A stretch of DNA of 51,817 nt. It comes from an uncultured Prevotellaceae bacterium. Lineage in GTDB: Bacteria; Bacteroidota; Bacteroidia; Bacteroidales; Bacteroidaceae. The translations under genes and the position numbers were made by a program. The notes beneath the pieces were generated by a model. It searched no databases. It saw only the letters and a list, made by a program, of their open reading frames with translations, and was not told where the DNA came from. Positions 15,604 through 22,796 of the stretch are shown here, one piece after another. The stretch covers positions 1-51,817 of the forward strand of contig CALFJG010000044.1 in NCBI GenBank assembly GCA_937877625.1, in the 5' to 3' direction. Position 1 is the first letter of the stretch. Every line of letters begins with the position of its first letter.

Positions 15604-16323
15604 TCAGAGTTTGCCATGCTCGGTGTAACTGTAATAGGCATCGGGTGTGACGATGATATGGTCGACGAAAGAAAGATTAACGCTCTGGCAGGCTTTGCTG
15701 ATGCGCCGTGTGAGATCGTCGTCTTGTTGGCTCGGACGTGTGTTGCCACTGGGATGGTTGTGGACGGCTGCAATGGCGGCAGCACCGCCTATCAAAGCCT
15801 CGCGCAGCAACACGCGTATATCAACCGCTGTACTCGTCAGCCCGCCGCGGCTTATCAGGCGTGAGGCAATGAGGTGGAGGCTGTTGTCGAGCAATGCAAT
15901 GTGGAACTCCTCTACGATACTGTCAGCCATTTTGCCTTTGTAGAACGTCCAGATGGATGTGGCACTATCCATCAGCGGGCGCTTGTTGTCGGGCTCTGCC
16001 TCGCGGCGGCGTCCGAGTTCGCAGGCGGCTAAGATGCTTACGGCCTTGGCGGGGCCTATGCCTTTGTGCTGACAGAGTTCTTGGCACGAGAGGCGTCCGA
16101 GATGGCGCAGGCTACCGTCCACACCGCTCAGGATGCCACGTGTCACGTCCACCGCCGTGGCATCGGTGGAGCCGCTGCCTATCAGAATGGCTAACAGCTC
16201 GGCATTGGTCAGGGATGCCGCGCCGTGGGTAAGGAGCTTCTCGCGCGGACGGTCTTCTTCGTCCCACTGCCGCACCGTGAGGCGCGACTCGGCTGTTGGA
16301 TTTTTTGAAGAAGGGCGAGGCAT
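15604..16323 (-). CDS. radC: RadC/JAB1-MPN family protein
   Basis: A full-length RadC homologue of 239 residues. An N-terminal helix-hairpin-helix-like region (LTNAELLAILIGSGS, then CQHKGIGPAKAVSILAACELGRR) precedes the JAMM metalloprotease-like domain: E139 in EEFHIALLD, H188 and H190 in VHNHPSG, D201 in SQQDDDLT. Despite the historic name, a role in DNA repair is doubtful and the biochemical function remains unsettled. The MPRPSSKNP start is the only sensible one. A minus-strand TATCTTTG at 16576-16569 may be the promoter, leaving a leader of about 240 bases. Confidence 0.9.
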   Translation of the reverse strand: MPRPSSKNPTAESRLTVRQWDEEDRPREKLLTHGAASLTNAELLAILIGSGSTDATAVDVTRGILSGVDGSLRHLGRLSCQELCQHKGIGPAKAVSILAACELGRRREAEPDNKRPLMDSATSIWTFYKGKMADSIVEEFHIALLDNSLHLIASRLISRGGLTSTAVDIRVLLREALIGGAAAIAAVHNHPSGNTRPSQQDDDLTRRISKACQSVNLSFVDHIIVTPDAYYSYTEHGKL

Positions 16324-16631
16324 TGATGCAGAGTTTGTGGTTGAATAGGGGTGCGCTTTTTTCTTTAATCCAAGTTAGGGATGTATGTAACAGCCACAAG
16401 AAAGACAAACATCGGCTATGCTATGGCGATGGCTTGGGCTGATGGCTCACTCCCCCTTACTGGGAAAGGCTGCGCTTTGTTTGCTATATTTGCTACAAAG
16501 GAAAGATTTCATCGCTTCCGTAACTTAGGTAGTATATAATCCCACCCATTGAGGCTCGTCTTGGCGTGCAAAGATAGTGTATTTCAGCCAAAATCCAGTA
16601 AGATTGCTTAATTTTGCACGACAAAACACCT
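16324..16631. promoter_or_regulatory. Divergent intergenic region between radC and the rsmF-like gene
   Basis: This 308-base gap holds a minus-strand TATCTTTG (16576-16569) facing radC and a plus-strand TAATTTTG (16609-16616) 15 bases before the methyltransferase ATG. Neither has a well-placed -33 TTG. No gene, hairpin of note or repeat was seen in the rest. Confidence 0.45.
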
Positions 16632-17981
16632 ATGACACTCTCTCAATCCCCCCCACTCCCCCAACCGTTTGTTCATCGTCTGCACACGCAGTGGGCTGCC
16701 GAAGAGGTCAGCGCGCTTTGTCGGGCCATTAACCGCCTTGACGAGGCCACTGTCTCCCTGCGCGTTAACCCGTTGAAGCCTGTCGCCCCGAAAGCCGGGT
16801 GGCGGCCTGTGGCGTGGTGTGACGGTGGCTACTGCTTGACCGCGCGTCCCGACTTTACCGCCGACCCGCTGTTTCACGCAGGCTGCTACTATGTGCAGGA
16901 AGCCGCTTCTATGGCCGTGGCCGTGGCTTACGAGGCGATGGAAACAAAGCCCGCCTTGTTACTCGACCTCTGCGCAGCACCGGGCGGGAAAAGCACGTTG
17001 TGGAGAAGCCTGATGCCGAGTGGAGCGTTGCTTGTAGCAAACGAACCCGTGCATAACCGTGCGATGATATTGCGCGAAAACGTGCAAAAGTGGGGTCACC
17101 CCGATGTACTCGTCACCGCTTCTTTGCCCGAGAACTTTGGGGCGTTGTACGGTCTCTTTGATGCCGTGGCCGCCGACGTGCCTTGTTCGGGCGAGGGAAT
17201 GTTTCGCAAAGACCCTGACGCGCGAAGCCTGTGGAGCGAGGAAAACGCGGCAAGGTGTGTGCAACGCCAGAGAGAGATAGTACGCCAGGCTTGGCAGTGT
17301 CTGCGAGAAGGCGGATACCTGGTGTATAGCACTTGCACTTTCAACCCCGCTGAGAACGAAGAGAACGTGCGTTGGATATGCCGGGAGTTGGGGGCTGAGG
17401 TCATACGCTTAGACACAAACCGATTTCCTTCTATCCTTAATCAAGATGGTATGCTCCATTTTCTACCACATCGCACCGTGGGCGAGGGCTTTTTCCTGGC
17501 CTTGATACGCAAAACGGCTTCGCAAAACACGCTACGCCTGCGCAGAACGGAAAAGACGACCGCTGTGCCACACGGGTGGATTAAAGAAGAAAAAGACTTT
17601 GTTGGCATACGCCAGACAGACGGTACTATCTGTGGTCTGCGCACCGCCCTACTCCCCCACTCCACCGCCATTCGCGCTGCGGTACGTACCATAGCCACAG
17701 GTGTGGAGGTGGCGCAACCCAAAGGACATAAATTGCAACCCGCACATGCTCTGGCTCTCTCTACCTTATTAAATAAAGACAACTTTCCCAAAGCAGAACT
17801 CACACGCGAGGAAAGCCTGCGATACCTCTCCCGACAAAGTTTGACGCTTTCACCATCGCTCCCCCGCGGATTTGTTGTAGCAACCTATGAAAACCACCCG
17901 ATAGGTTTTCTTAATAATCTTGGCACGCGCGCCAACAACCTCTATCCCACAGAGTGGCGCATACGAAAAACAATAATATAA
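16632..17981 (+). CDS. rsmF: RsmF-like 16S rRNA m5C methyltransferase
   Basis: A NOL1/NOP2/Sun-family RNA cytosine-5 methyltransferase of 449 residues. The SAM site is LDLCAAPGGKST (about 111-122); the two catalytic cysteines are C185 in DVPCSGEGMFRKDP and C235 in YSTCTFNPAENEENV. A C-terminal RNA-binding extension of about 170 residues, ending PIGFLNNLGTRANNLYPTEWRI, fits RsmF/YebU rather than RsmB. The target is probably a cytidine near position 1407 of 16S rRNA. The ATG at 16632 is preferred over a TTG six codons upstream, which lies inside the promoter box. prmA follows 27 bases later, so two ribosome-modifying methyltransferases share a transcript. Confidence 0.88.
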   Translation: MTLSQSPPLPQPFVHRLHTQWAAEEVSALCRAINRLDEATVSLRVNPLKPVAPKAGWRPVAWCDGGYCLTARPDFTADPLFHAGCYYVQEAASMAVAVAYEAMETKPALLLDLCAAPGGKSTLWRSLMPSGALLVANEPVHNRAMILRENVQKWGHPDVLVTASLPENFGALYGLFDAVAADVPCSGEGMFRKDPDARSLWSEENAARCVQRQREIVRQAWQCLREGGYLVYSTCTFNPAENEENVRWICRELGAEVIRLDTNRFPSILNQDGMLHFLPHRTVGEGFFLALIRKTASQNTLRLRRTEKTTAVPHGWIKEEKDFVGIRQTDGTICGLRTALLPHSTAIRAAVRTIATGVEVAQPKGHKLQPAHALALSTLLNKDNFPKAELTREESLRYLSRQSLTLSPSLPRGFVVATYENHPIGFLNNLGTRANNLYPTEWRIRKTII

Positions 17982-18008
17982 CACCCCCGTTACCTCATCG
18001 CAGCAATT

Positions 18009-18866
18009 ATGAAATATCTTCAATTCACCTTTACGCTAATTCCCTCAAGCAACGACCTGCAAGACGTGCTGTGTGCCGTACTCGGCGAGGCGGGCTTCGA
18101 CAGTTTTGAACCCGCCGACGATGGACAATCACCGCTGCAAGCCTATATCCCGAAAGCGGCGTTTGATGTACGCCTTCTTGACGAGGCGTTGCACCAGTAT
18201 CCTGTGGAAAACGTCAGCATCGCATACAAGTATTGTGAAGCCGAAGACAAAGACTGGAATGCCGTGTGGGAGCAAAACTATTTTCAGCCGCTGGTGGTGG
18301 ACGGGCGTTGTGTGGTGGCGGGTACGATGCACAAAGACTTGCCCGATGCCGAATATCGTATTATCATAGACCCGCGAATGTCGTTCGGCACGGGACACCA
18401 CGCCACGACTTCGCAGATGCTCTCCGAACTGCTGCAAACCGACATAGAAAACAAAAGCGTCTTAGACATGGGTTGTGGCACAGGCATCTTGGCTATCCTC
18501 GCACGTATGCGCGGTGCGAAGAATGTGGTGGCTATCGACAACGACGAGTGGTGTGTGAGCAACACGCAGGACAACATTGAGCTTAACAACGTGGATAATA
18601 TCAGTGTGGAACTTGGCGATGCCCGCGCGCTAAAGGACAAAGGGCCGTTTCATATTGTTTTAGCAAATATCAACCGCAACATTCTTCTGTCAGATATGGC
18701 CGCCTATGCAGCAACAATGCTGCGCGGAGCACTGCTCTTTACCAGCGGCTACTACACAGAAGACCTGCCGGTGCTACAAGCCTGTGCCGAGCAACAAGGC
18801 CTGCGCCTGCTCCGTACAAGAGAGAAAGACAACTGGGCTTGTGCGGTGTTTGTGAAAGAGGATTAG
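18009..18866 (+). CDS. prmA: Ribosomal protein L11 methyltransferase
   Basis: A class I SAM methyltransferase of 285 residues that trimethylates ribosomal protein L11. The N-terminal substrate-recognition domain (to about residue 95, ending EDKDWNAVWEQNYFQPLVV) is followed by MSFGTGHHATTSQM, SAM motif I VLDMGCGTGILAI (151-162), the acidic loop AIDNDEWC, and ANINRNILL at motif IV. These are the standard PrmA blocks. Lysis or ribosome defects are not expected on loss in most bacteria. It sits between the rsmF-like gene and a MATE pump on the plus strand with short gaps. Confidence 0.92.
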   Translation: MKYLQFTFTLIPSSNDLQDVLCAVLGEAGFDSFEPADDGQSPLQAYIPKAAFDVRLLDEALHQYPVENVSIAYKYCEAEDKDWNAVWEQNYFQPLVVDGRCVVAGTMHKDLPDAEYRIIIDPRMSFGTGHHATTSQMLSELLQTDIENKSVLDMGCGTGILAILARMRGAKNVVAIDNDEWCVSNTQDNIELNNVDNISVELGDARALKDKGPFHIVLANINRNILLSDMAAYAATMLRGALLFTSGYYTEDLPVLQACAEQQGLRLLRTREKDNWACAVFVKED

Positions 18867-18899
18867 TACAGCGAAAAGTATTACGAGAAAACCGTGTGT

Positions 18900-20231
18900 A
18901 TGTCCGACCGCTATGAACAAATGACCACAGCCCCCGTGCGCGGCCTAATACTTAGGCTTGCGCTCCCTACCGTGGTGTCGATGCTCGTGACAGCACTCTA
19001 CAACCTCGCCACAACGTTTTATGTGGGGCAACTGAGTACCGAAGCCACGGCGGCCGTAGGGGTGGCGTTTGCAGCAATGGCGGTGATACAAGCCGTGGGC
19101 TTCTTCTTCGGACAAGGTTCAGGCAATGCTATTTCGCGATACCTCGGTGCACGTTGCCAGAAAGACGCAGCACAAATGGCCGCCACGGGGTTCTTTACAG
19201 GTATTGTGGCCTCTGTCATCCTTGTGCTGGTGGCTCTTTGGTTGATAACCCCGCTTTGTCGTTTGCTCGGTGCTACACCAACAATTCTCGCCCATACGCA
19301 GGAATACCTTTGCCCTATCCTGCTCGGCTCACCGGTGATGACAGCGGCCTTTACACTCAATAACCAACTGCGTTTCCAAGGTAACGCCTTTCTTGGAATG
19401 GCTGGCATTGTAAGCGGCTCGCTACTCAACATCCTCCTACAGCCTCTCTTTATCTTCGTGCTCGGCTGGGGGCTTTTTGGAGCGGCGGTGTGTACGGTGG
19501 TATGCCAAAGCATTTCCTTAGTCATACTCCTTATTCTCAATGCTACGAAAGGAAGCGTACCACTATCCTTAAAGAACACCACACCCTCGCGCACTATACT
19601 ATCGGAGATTATTCGCGGAGGCTTCCCCTCCTTAGCCCGCCAAGGGCTGGCCTGTTTAGCCACATTATTGCTCAACCACGCAGCAGGCATCTTCGGCGAT
19701 GCTGCAATAGCCGGTATGAGTATCACCACACGCATCACGTTTATGATGTATGCCGTCTTCCTCGGATTAGGACAAGGCTACCAACCGTTGTGTGGTTATT
19801 GCTATGGCGCACATCGCTACGACCGCGTGTTGGCAGGCTTTCGTTTCTGCACTATATACGGTACTATCGGTATGACATTATTATCTGTCATAGGATTCGT
19901 GTGGGCAGAGCCGCTCGTCTTGCTCTTCAGAGACGATAGCGCGGTGGTGGATGTGGGAAGTATGGCGTTGCGTTTCCAACTCTTGGTCTATCCACTCAAT
20001 ATGTTTGTCACTATGAGCAATATGACGCTCCAAACGATAGGTCGCACACGCCCCGCTACGATACTTGCTTCGGCCAGGCAAGGCATCTTCTTTATTCCAC
20101 TGATACTTATCCTACCTACATTTCTGGGAATAACGGGTGTGCAACTTGCTACACCAATTGCCGACCTCGGAAGTTTCCTGCTGGCTTTTCCATTAGTGAT
20201 AAACACGCTGCGAGAATTGAAAAACGGATAA
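18900..20231 (+). CDS. MATE family efflux transporter
   Basis: A 443-residue multidrug/toxic compound extrusion protein with 12 membrane helices arranged as two homologous halves. The first begins MTTAPVRGLILRLALPTVVSMLVTALYNLATTFYVGQ, shown here at 18918-19030; the second half begins around ILSEIIRGGFPSLARQG. GLGQGYQPLCGYCYGA is a typical MATE block near helix 8. It exports cationic compounds using a sodium or proton gradient; the substrate cannot be told. The ATG at 18900 is used rather than the GTG two codons earlier. It follows prmA by 33 bases. Confidence 0.9.
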   Translation: MSDRYEQMTTAPVRGLILRLALPTVVSMLVTALYNLATTFYVGQLSTEATAAVGVAFAAMAVIQAVGFFFGQGSGNAISRYLGARCQKDAAQMAATGFFTGIVASVILVLVALWLITPLCRLLGATPTILAHTQEYLCPILLGSPVMTAAFTLNNQLRFQGNAFLGMAGIVSGSLLNILLQPLFIFVLGWGLFGAAVCTVVCQSISLVILLILNATKGSVPLSLKNTTPSRTILSEIIRGGFPSLARQGLACLATLLLNHAAGIFGDAAIAGMSITTRITFMMYAVFLGLGQGYQPLCGYCYGAHRYDRVLAGFRFCTIYGTIGMTLLSVIGFVWAEPLVLLFRDDSAVVDVGSMALRFQLLVYPLNMFVTMSNMTLQTIGRTRPATILASARQGIFFIPLILILPTFLGITGVQLATPIADLGSFLLAFPLVINTLRELKNG

Positions 20232-20290
20232 ATTTGCCCTCTTATTGCCATTTTTATAGGCTGTTGAGCCACTAATTCGCAAAATTACAC

Positions 20291-20298
20291 TATCTTTG
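20291..20298 (+). promoter_or_regulatory. -7 box TATCTTTG for the paralogous pair
   Basis: TATCTTTG matches the Bacteroidota -7 consensus and lies 59 bases ahead of the first secreted-protein gene. The nearest TTG upstream (20264-20266) is 24 bases away, slightly further than ideal. Confidence 0.45.
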
Positions 20299-20356
20299 CA
20301 GCATAATAAGTTCGAATTTGCTTAAATCATAAAATCCCTTAACTTCTTTACTGGCT

Positions 20357-20881
20357 ATGAAAAAACTCTTTCTCTCTCTTCTGCTTCTGCTGCCGCTCAC
20401 GATGATGGCGCAAGACGATGTGATTCGTTCCATCTGTGGCGTTCGCTTTGGCTCCAACTTCAATAGTTGCCGCACCACGCTGAATAATAAGTATGGTGAA
20501 CCACTTTATGAAAACGATGGTGAAGAACTCTGCTATAGTTTCCAGTCCGTCAACGGGCTACAGTACGACTTCCTTACCTTTACCTTTTCTAAGTCAGGGC
20601 GTAATACGTATCTTAATCAAGTAGAACTTGAAATTGTTTGCGAAACACGCGCCGAGGCCAGTCAGCATCTCACTGAAATAGTCAATGCGTGGTCGAATGT
20701 GTACGACCTCGTGAAGAAATACGAAGACGATGGCACTGCTTACTGGTGCGGTGGCACAAATCCGCTTAACAGCGACCGCTACGGCTTTATCATTGAACTT
20801 GCACGCAGCGAGTTAGAAAGCTATCCTTGGAAAGCCTCTATCACCTTTGGCTACGGCGATGGTTACGGATACGGCGAATAG
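20357..20881 (+). CDS. Secreted protein of unknown function, paralogue 1
   Basis: A 174-residue exported protein with a textbook signal peptide (MKKLFLSLLLLLPLTMMAQ, cleavage likely after AQ). The mature part begins DDVIRSICGVRFGSNFNSCR and contains YDFLTFTFSKSGRN, a Cys pair and YWCGGTNPLNSDRYGFIIELA, ending in a Gly/Tyr tail. It has no family I recognise with certainty. The next gene encodes a clear paralogue: both share the (I/V)GVRFGS opening, a (Y/W)DF-(L/I)-(T/A)F-(T/Y)FSK strand, and a GG-T-P tail block. The fold may be a small beta-rich domain. Together they form a two-gene unit with 43 bases between them. Confidence 0.7.
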   Translation: MKKLFLSLLLLLPLTMMAQDDVIRSICGVRFGSNFNSCRTTLNNKYGEPLYENDGEELCYSFQSVNGLQYDFLTFTFSKSGRNTYLNQVELEIVCETRAEASQHLTEIVNAWSNVYDLVKKYEDDGTAYWCGGTNPLNSDRYGFIIELARSELESYPWKASITFGYGDGYGYGE

Positions 20882-20924
20882 TTTTATAACTTTGTTATCA
20901 ACGCTACATAATAGTAAATCCCCA

Positions 20925-21443
20925 ATGAAAAGAATTGCCCTCATCCTGCTTTTGCTCGCTCCGCTATGTGTCGTGGCACAAGAGTCGGCAGACGATGTCG
21001 TTTACAACATAATGGGTGTGCGCTTCGGCAGCATGAGAAACGTTGTAAGCAATACACTTGAGCAATCCTATGGCTCGCTTGACTTTAACGATGCCAGCGA
21101 GACGTACGTTGCCTATCTTGACAAATACTACGACGGCACAACGTGGGACTTCATCGCGTTCTATTTCTCAAAGAAGAATAAGTTTTACAAGTGTGTAATG
21201 AGTATCCTATGCACAACACTTGATGAGGCCCGCGATGAGCGCGACCGCTTGGGACGTCGTTTGCGTCAGCAAGGCAATGCCCTTGTAACGAAGTACAAAA
21301 GCGACGATGGCGAAGCCTATTACCTCGGCGGCACAAGCCCCACTGATGAAAACCAATATGGCTACACCATTGAAGTTTCTACCAGCTCGGTGACGGGAAA
21401 ACCGTATAGTGCAATGATTTCCTACGGAGCTTATGATTATTAA
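20925..21443 (+). CDS. Secreted protein of unknown function, paralogue 2
   Basis: A 172-residue exported protein paralogous to the upstream one. The signal peptide is MKRIALILLLLAPLCVVAQ. The mature protein starts ESADDVVYNIMGVRFGSMRN and has WDFIAFYFSKKNKFYK and YYLGGTSPTDENQYGYTIEV at positions equivalent to those of its partner. It lacks the partner's Gly/Tyr-rich end. The frame is open 26 codons further upstream into the first gene, but the ATG at 20925 gives the signal peptide and is clearly the start. Tandem duplication with substantial divergence is the simplest reading; no function can be assigned. Confidence 0.7.
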   Translation: MKRIALILLLLAPLCVVAQESADDVVYNIMGVRFGSMRNVVSNTLEQSYGSLDFNDASETYVAYLDKYYDGTTWDFIAFYFSKKNKFYKCVMSILCTTLDEARDERDRLGRRLRQQGNALVTKYKSDDGEAYYLGGTSPTDENQYGYTIEVSTSSVTGKPYSAMISYGAYDY

Positions 21444-21471
21444 AAAGTCATATTAGATAGTTAACAATGAT

Positions 21472-21580
21472 GGTTTAAGAGGTTTAAGGCTACGCAAAGG
21501 CTTCTTCAGTAGCTTCTAAACCTCTTAAAGTTTGAGGAAACCTCAAGTTCCTACCCGCCTTACACCTCTTAAACCTGCTC
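21472..21580. repeat. Nested inverted repeats of an AAGAGGTTTAAG motif
   Basis: TTTAAGAGGTTT (21474-21485) is perfectly complementary to AAACCTCTTAAA (21518-21529), and a second downstream arm ACCTCTTAAACC (about 21564-21575) can pair with the same left arm. Two alternative hairpins are therefore possible between the secreted-protein pair and the DUF4494 gene. It could be a terminator, an attenuator or a repeat remnant. Confidence 0.6.
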
Positions 21581-21598
21581 AAAACTTTTTTTATTCTA

Positions 21599-22066
21599 AT
21601 GATGTTCTCTTGGTTTGAATGTAAAGTAAAATTTGAAAAGACGCAAGACGATGGTAGCGTCAAAAAAGTGAACGAACCTTATTTAGTAGATGCTGTGAGC
21701 TTCACAGAAGCCGAGCGGCGCATTACGGAAGAGATGCAACCGCTTATTTCGGGTGAGTTTGAAGTGACGGACATCAAGCGCGTGCACTATGCGGAAATCT
21801 TTGAAACATCACTTGATAGTGCCGACCGCTGGTTTAAGGCAAAACTGATATTTATCACGCTCGACGAAAAGTCGGGCAAAGAGCGTAAGAGTACACAGCA
21901 AGTGCTTATTCAGGCCAAAGACCTCCCTGCTTCTTTGGAACGTCTGAAAGAAGGGATGTCGGACAGCATGCTTGATTATACAATAGCATCGGTAGCCGAG
22001 ACACCGTTGATGGACGTGTTCCACTATAAAGAAACTATCCCCGGAAGCGCAAAGGCAGAGAAGTAA
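21599..22066 (+). CDS. DUF4494 domain protein
   Basis: A 155-residue soluble protein belonging to DUF4494, a family restricted to Bacteroidota. Recognisable blocks are MFSWFECKVKFEKTQDDG at the start, VDAVSFTEAERRITEEM, and VTDIKRVHYAEIFETSLDSADRWFKAKLIFITLDEKSGKERK-type sequence in positions 21770-21890. Its function is unknown. The next gene starts at the last base of its stop (TAATG), so the two are translationally coupled to a PLP-homeostasis protein. A second in-frame ATG directly follows the first, so the start could shift by one codon. Confidence 0.85.
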   Translation: MMFSWFECKVKFEKTQDDGSVKKVNEPYLVDAVSFTEAERRITEEMQPLISGEFEVTDIKRVHYAEIFETSLDSADRWFKAKLIFITLDEKSGKERKSTQQVLIQAKDLPASLERLKEGMSDSMLDYTIASVAETPLMDVFHYKETIPGSAKAEK

Positions 22067-22737
22067 TGAATGAGATTGGCTTACGCTGGCAAGAAACGCG
22101 TGCCCAACTGCCACAAAACGTACAGTTGGTGGCTGTAAGCAAATTCCACCCCGCTGAAAGTTTGCAAAAGGCTTACGATGCAGGGTGTCGTGTGTTTGGC
22201 GAGAGCCGTGTACAAGAGCTCTGCGCCAAACGCGAGCTGTTACCTACCGATATAGCTTGGCACTTCATAGGACACCTTCAGCCCAACAAAGTAAAATATA
22301 TCGCTCCTTTCGTCTCGCTCGTTCACGCCGTAGATACGCCGAAACTGCTCGCAGAGATTAGCAAGCGCGGAGAGCAAAACGACCGTAGCATCCCCTGCCT
22401 ACTTCAAGTTCACGTAGCCCGCGAAGAGACAAAGTTCGGGTTTTCGCCCGATGAACTCACGGACTTTCTTTCCCTTGGTGCTTGGCGCGAACTGCGCGGA
22501 GCAGATATCCAAGGGTTGATGTGTATGGCCTCGAATACTGACGATATGGAGCAGGTGGCCACAGAGTTTAAGCTCGTTTGCCAACTATTCAACAACGTCA
22601 AGCAAAGTTTCTTTTCCGACAAAGATACATTCTGCTTACGCTCCTACGGAATGAGCCACGACTGGCCTGTGGCAGTGAAGCACGGTAGTAATATGGTGCG
22701 CATTGGCACGCGAATTTTTGGAGAAAGAGAGTATTAA
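22066..22737 (+). CDS. YggS/PLPBP family pyridoxal-phosphate homeostasis protein
   Basis: A 223-residue TIM-barrel PLP-binding protein. The Schiff-base lysine is K26 in LVAVSKFHPAE, and the family blocks FGESRVQEL, WHFIGHLQPNKVKYI, QVHVAREETKFGF, GLMCMAS and LRSYGMSHDWPVAVKHGSNMVRIGTRIFG are all visible (the last at positions 22630-22720). It has no known catalytic activity and buffers PLP and amino/keto acid pools. The start overlaps the DUF4494 stop as TAATG. Length is typical. Confidence 0.92.
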   Translation: MNEIGLRWQETRAQLPQNVQLVAVSKFHPAESLQKAYDAGCRVFGESRVQELCAKRELLPTDIAWHFIGHLQPNKVKYIAPFVSLVHAVDTPKLLAEISKRGEQNDRSIPCLLQVHVAREETKFGFSPDELTDFLSLGAWRELRGADIQGLMCMASNTDDMEQVATEFKLVCQLFNNVKQSFFSDKDTFCLRSYGMSHDWPVAVKHGSNMVRIGTRIFGEREY

Positions 22738-22796
22738 ACCCCTATCCGTCGATAGCCAAAAAAGTAATTCATCATTTAGGTTAACGAAAAACAAAG

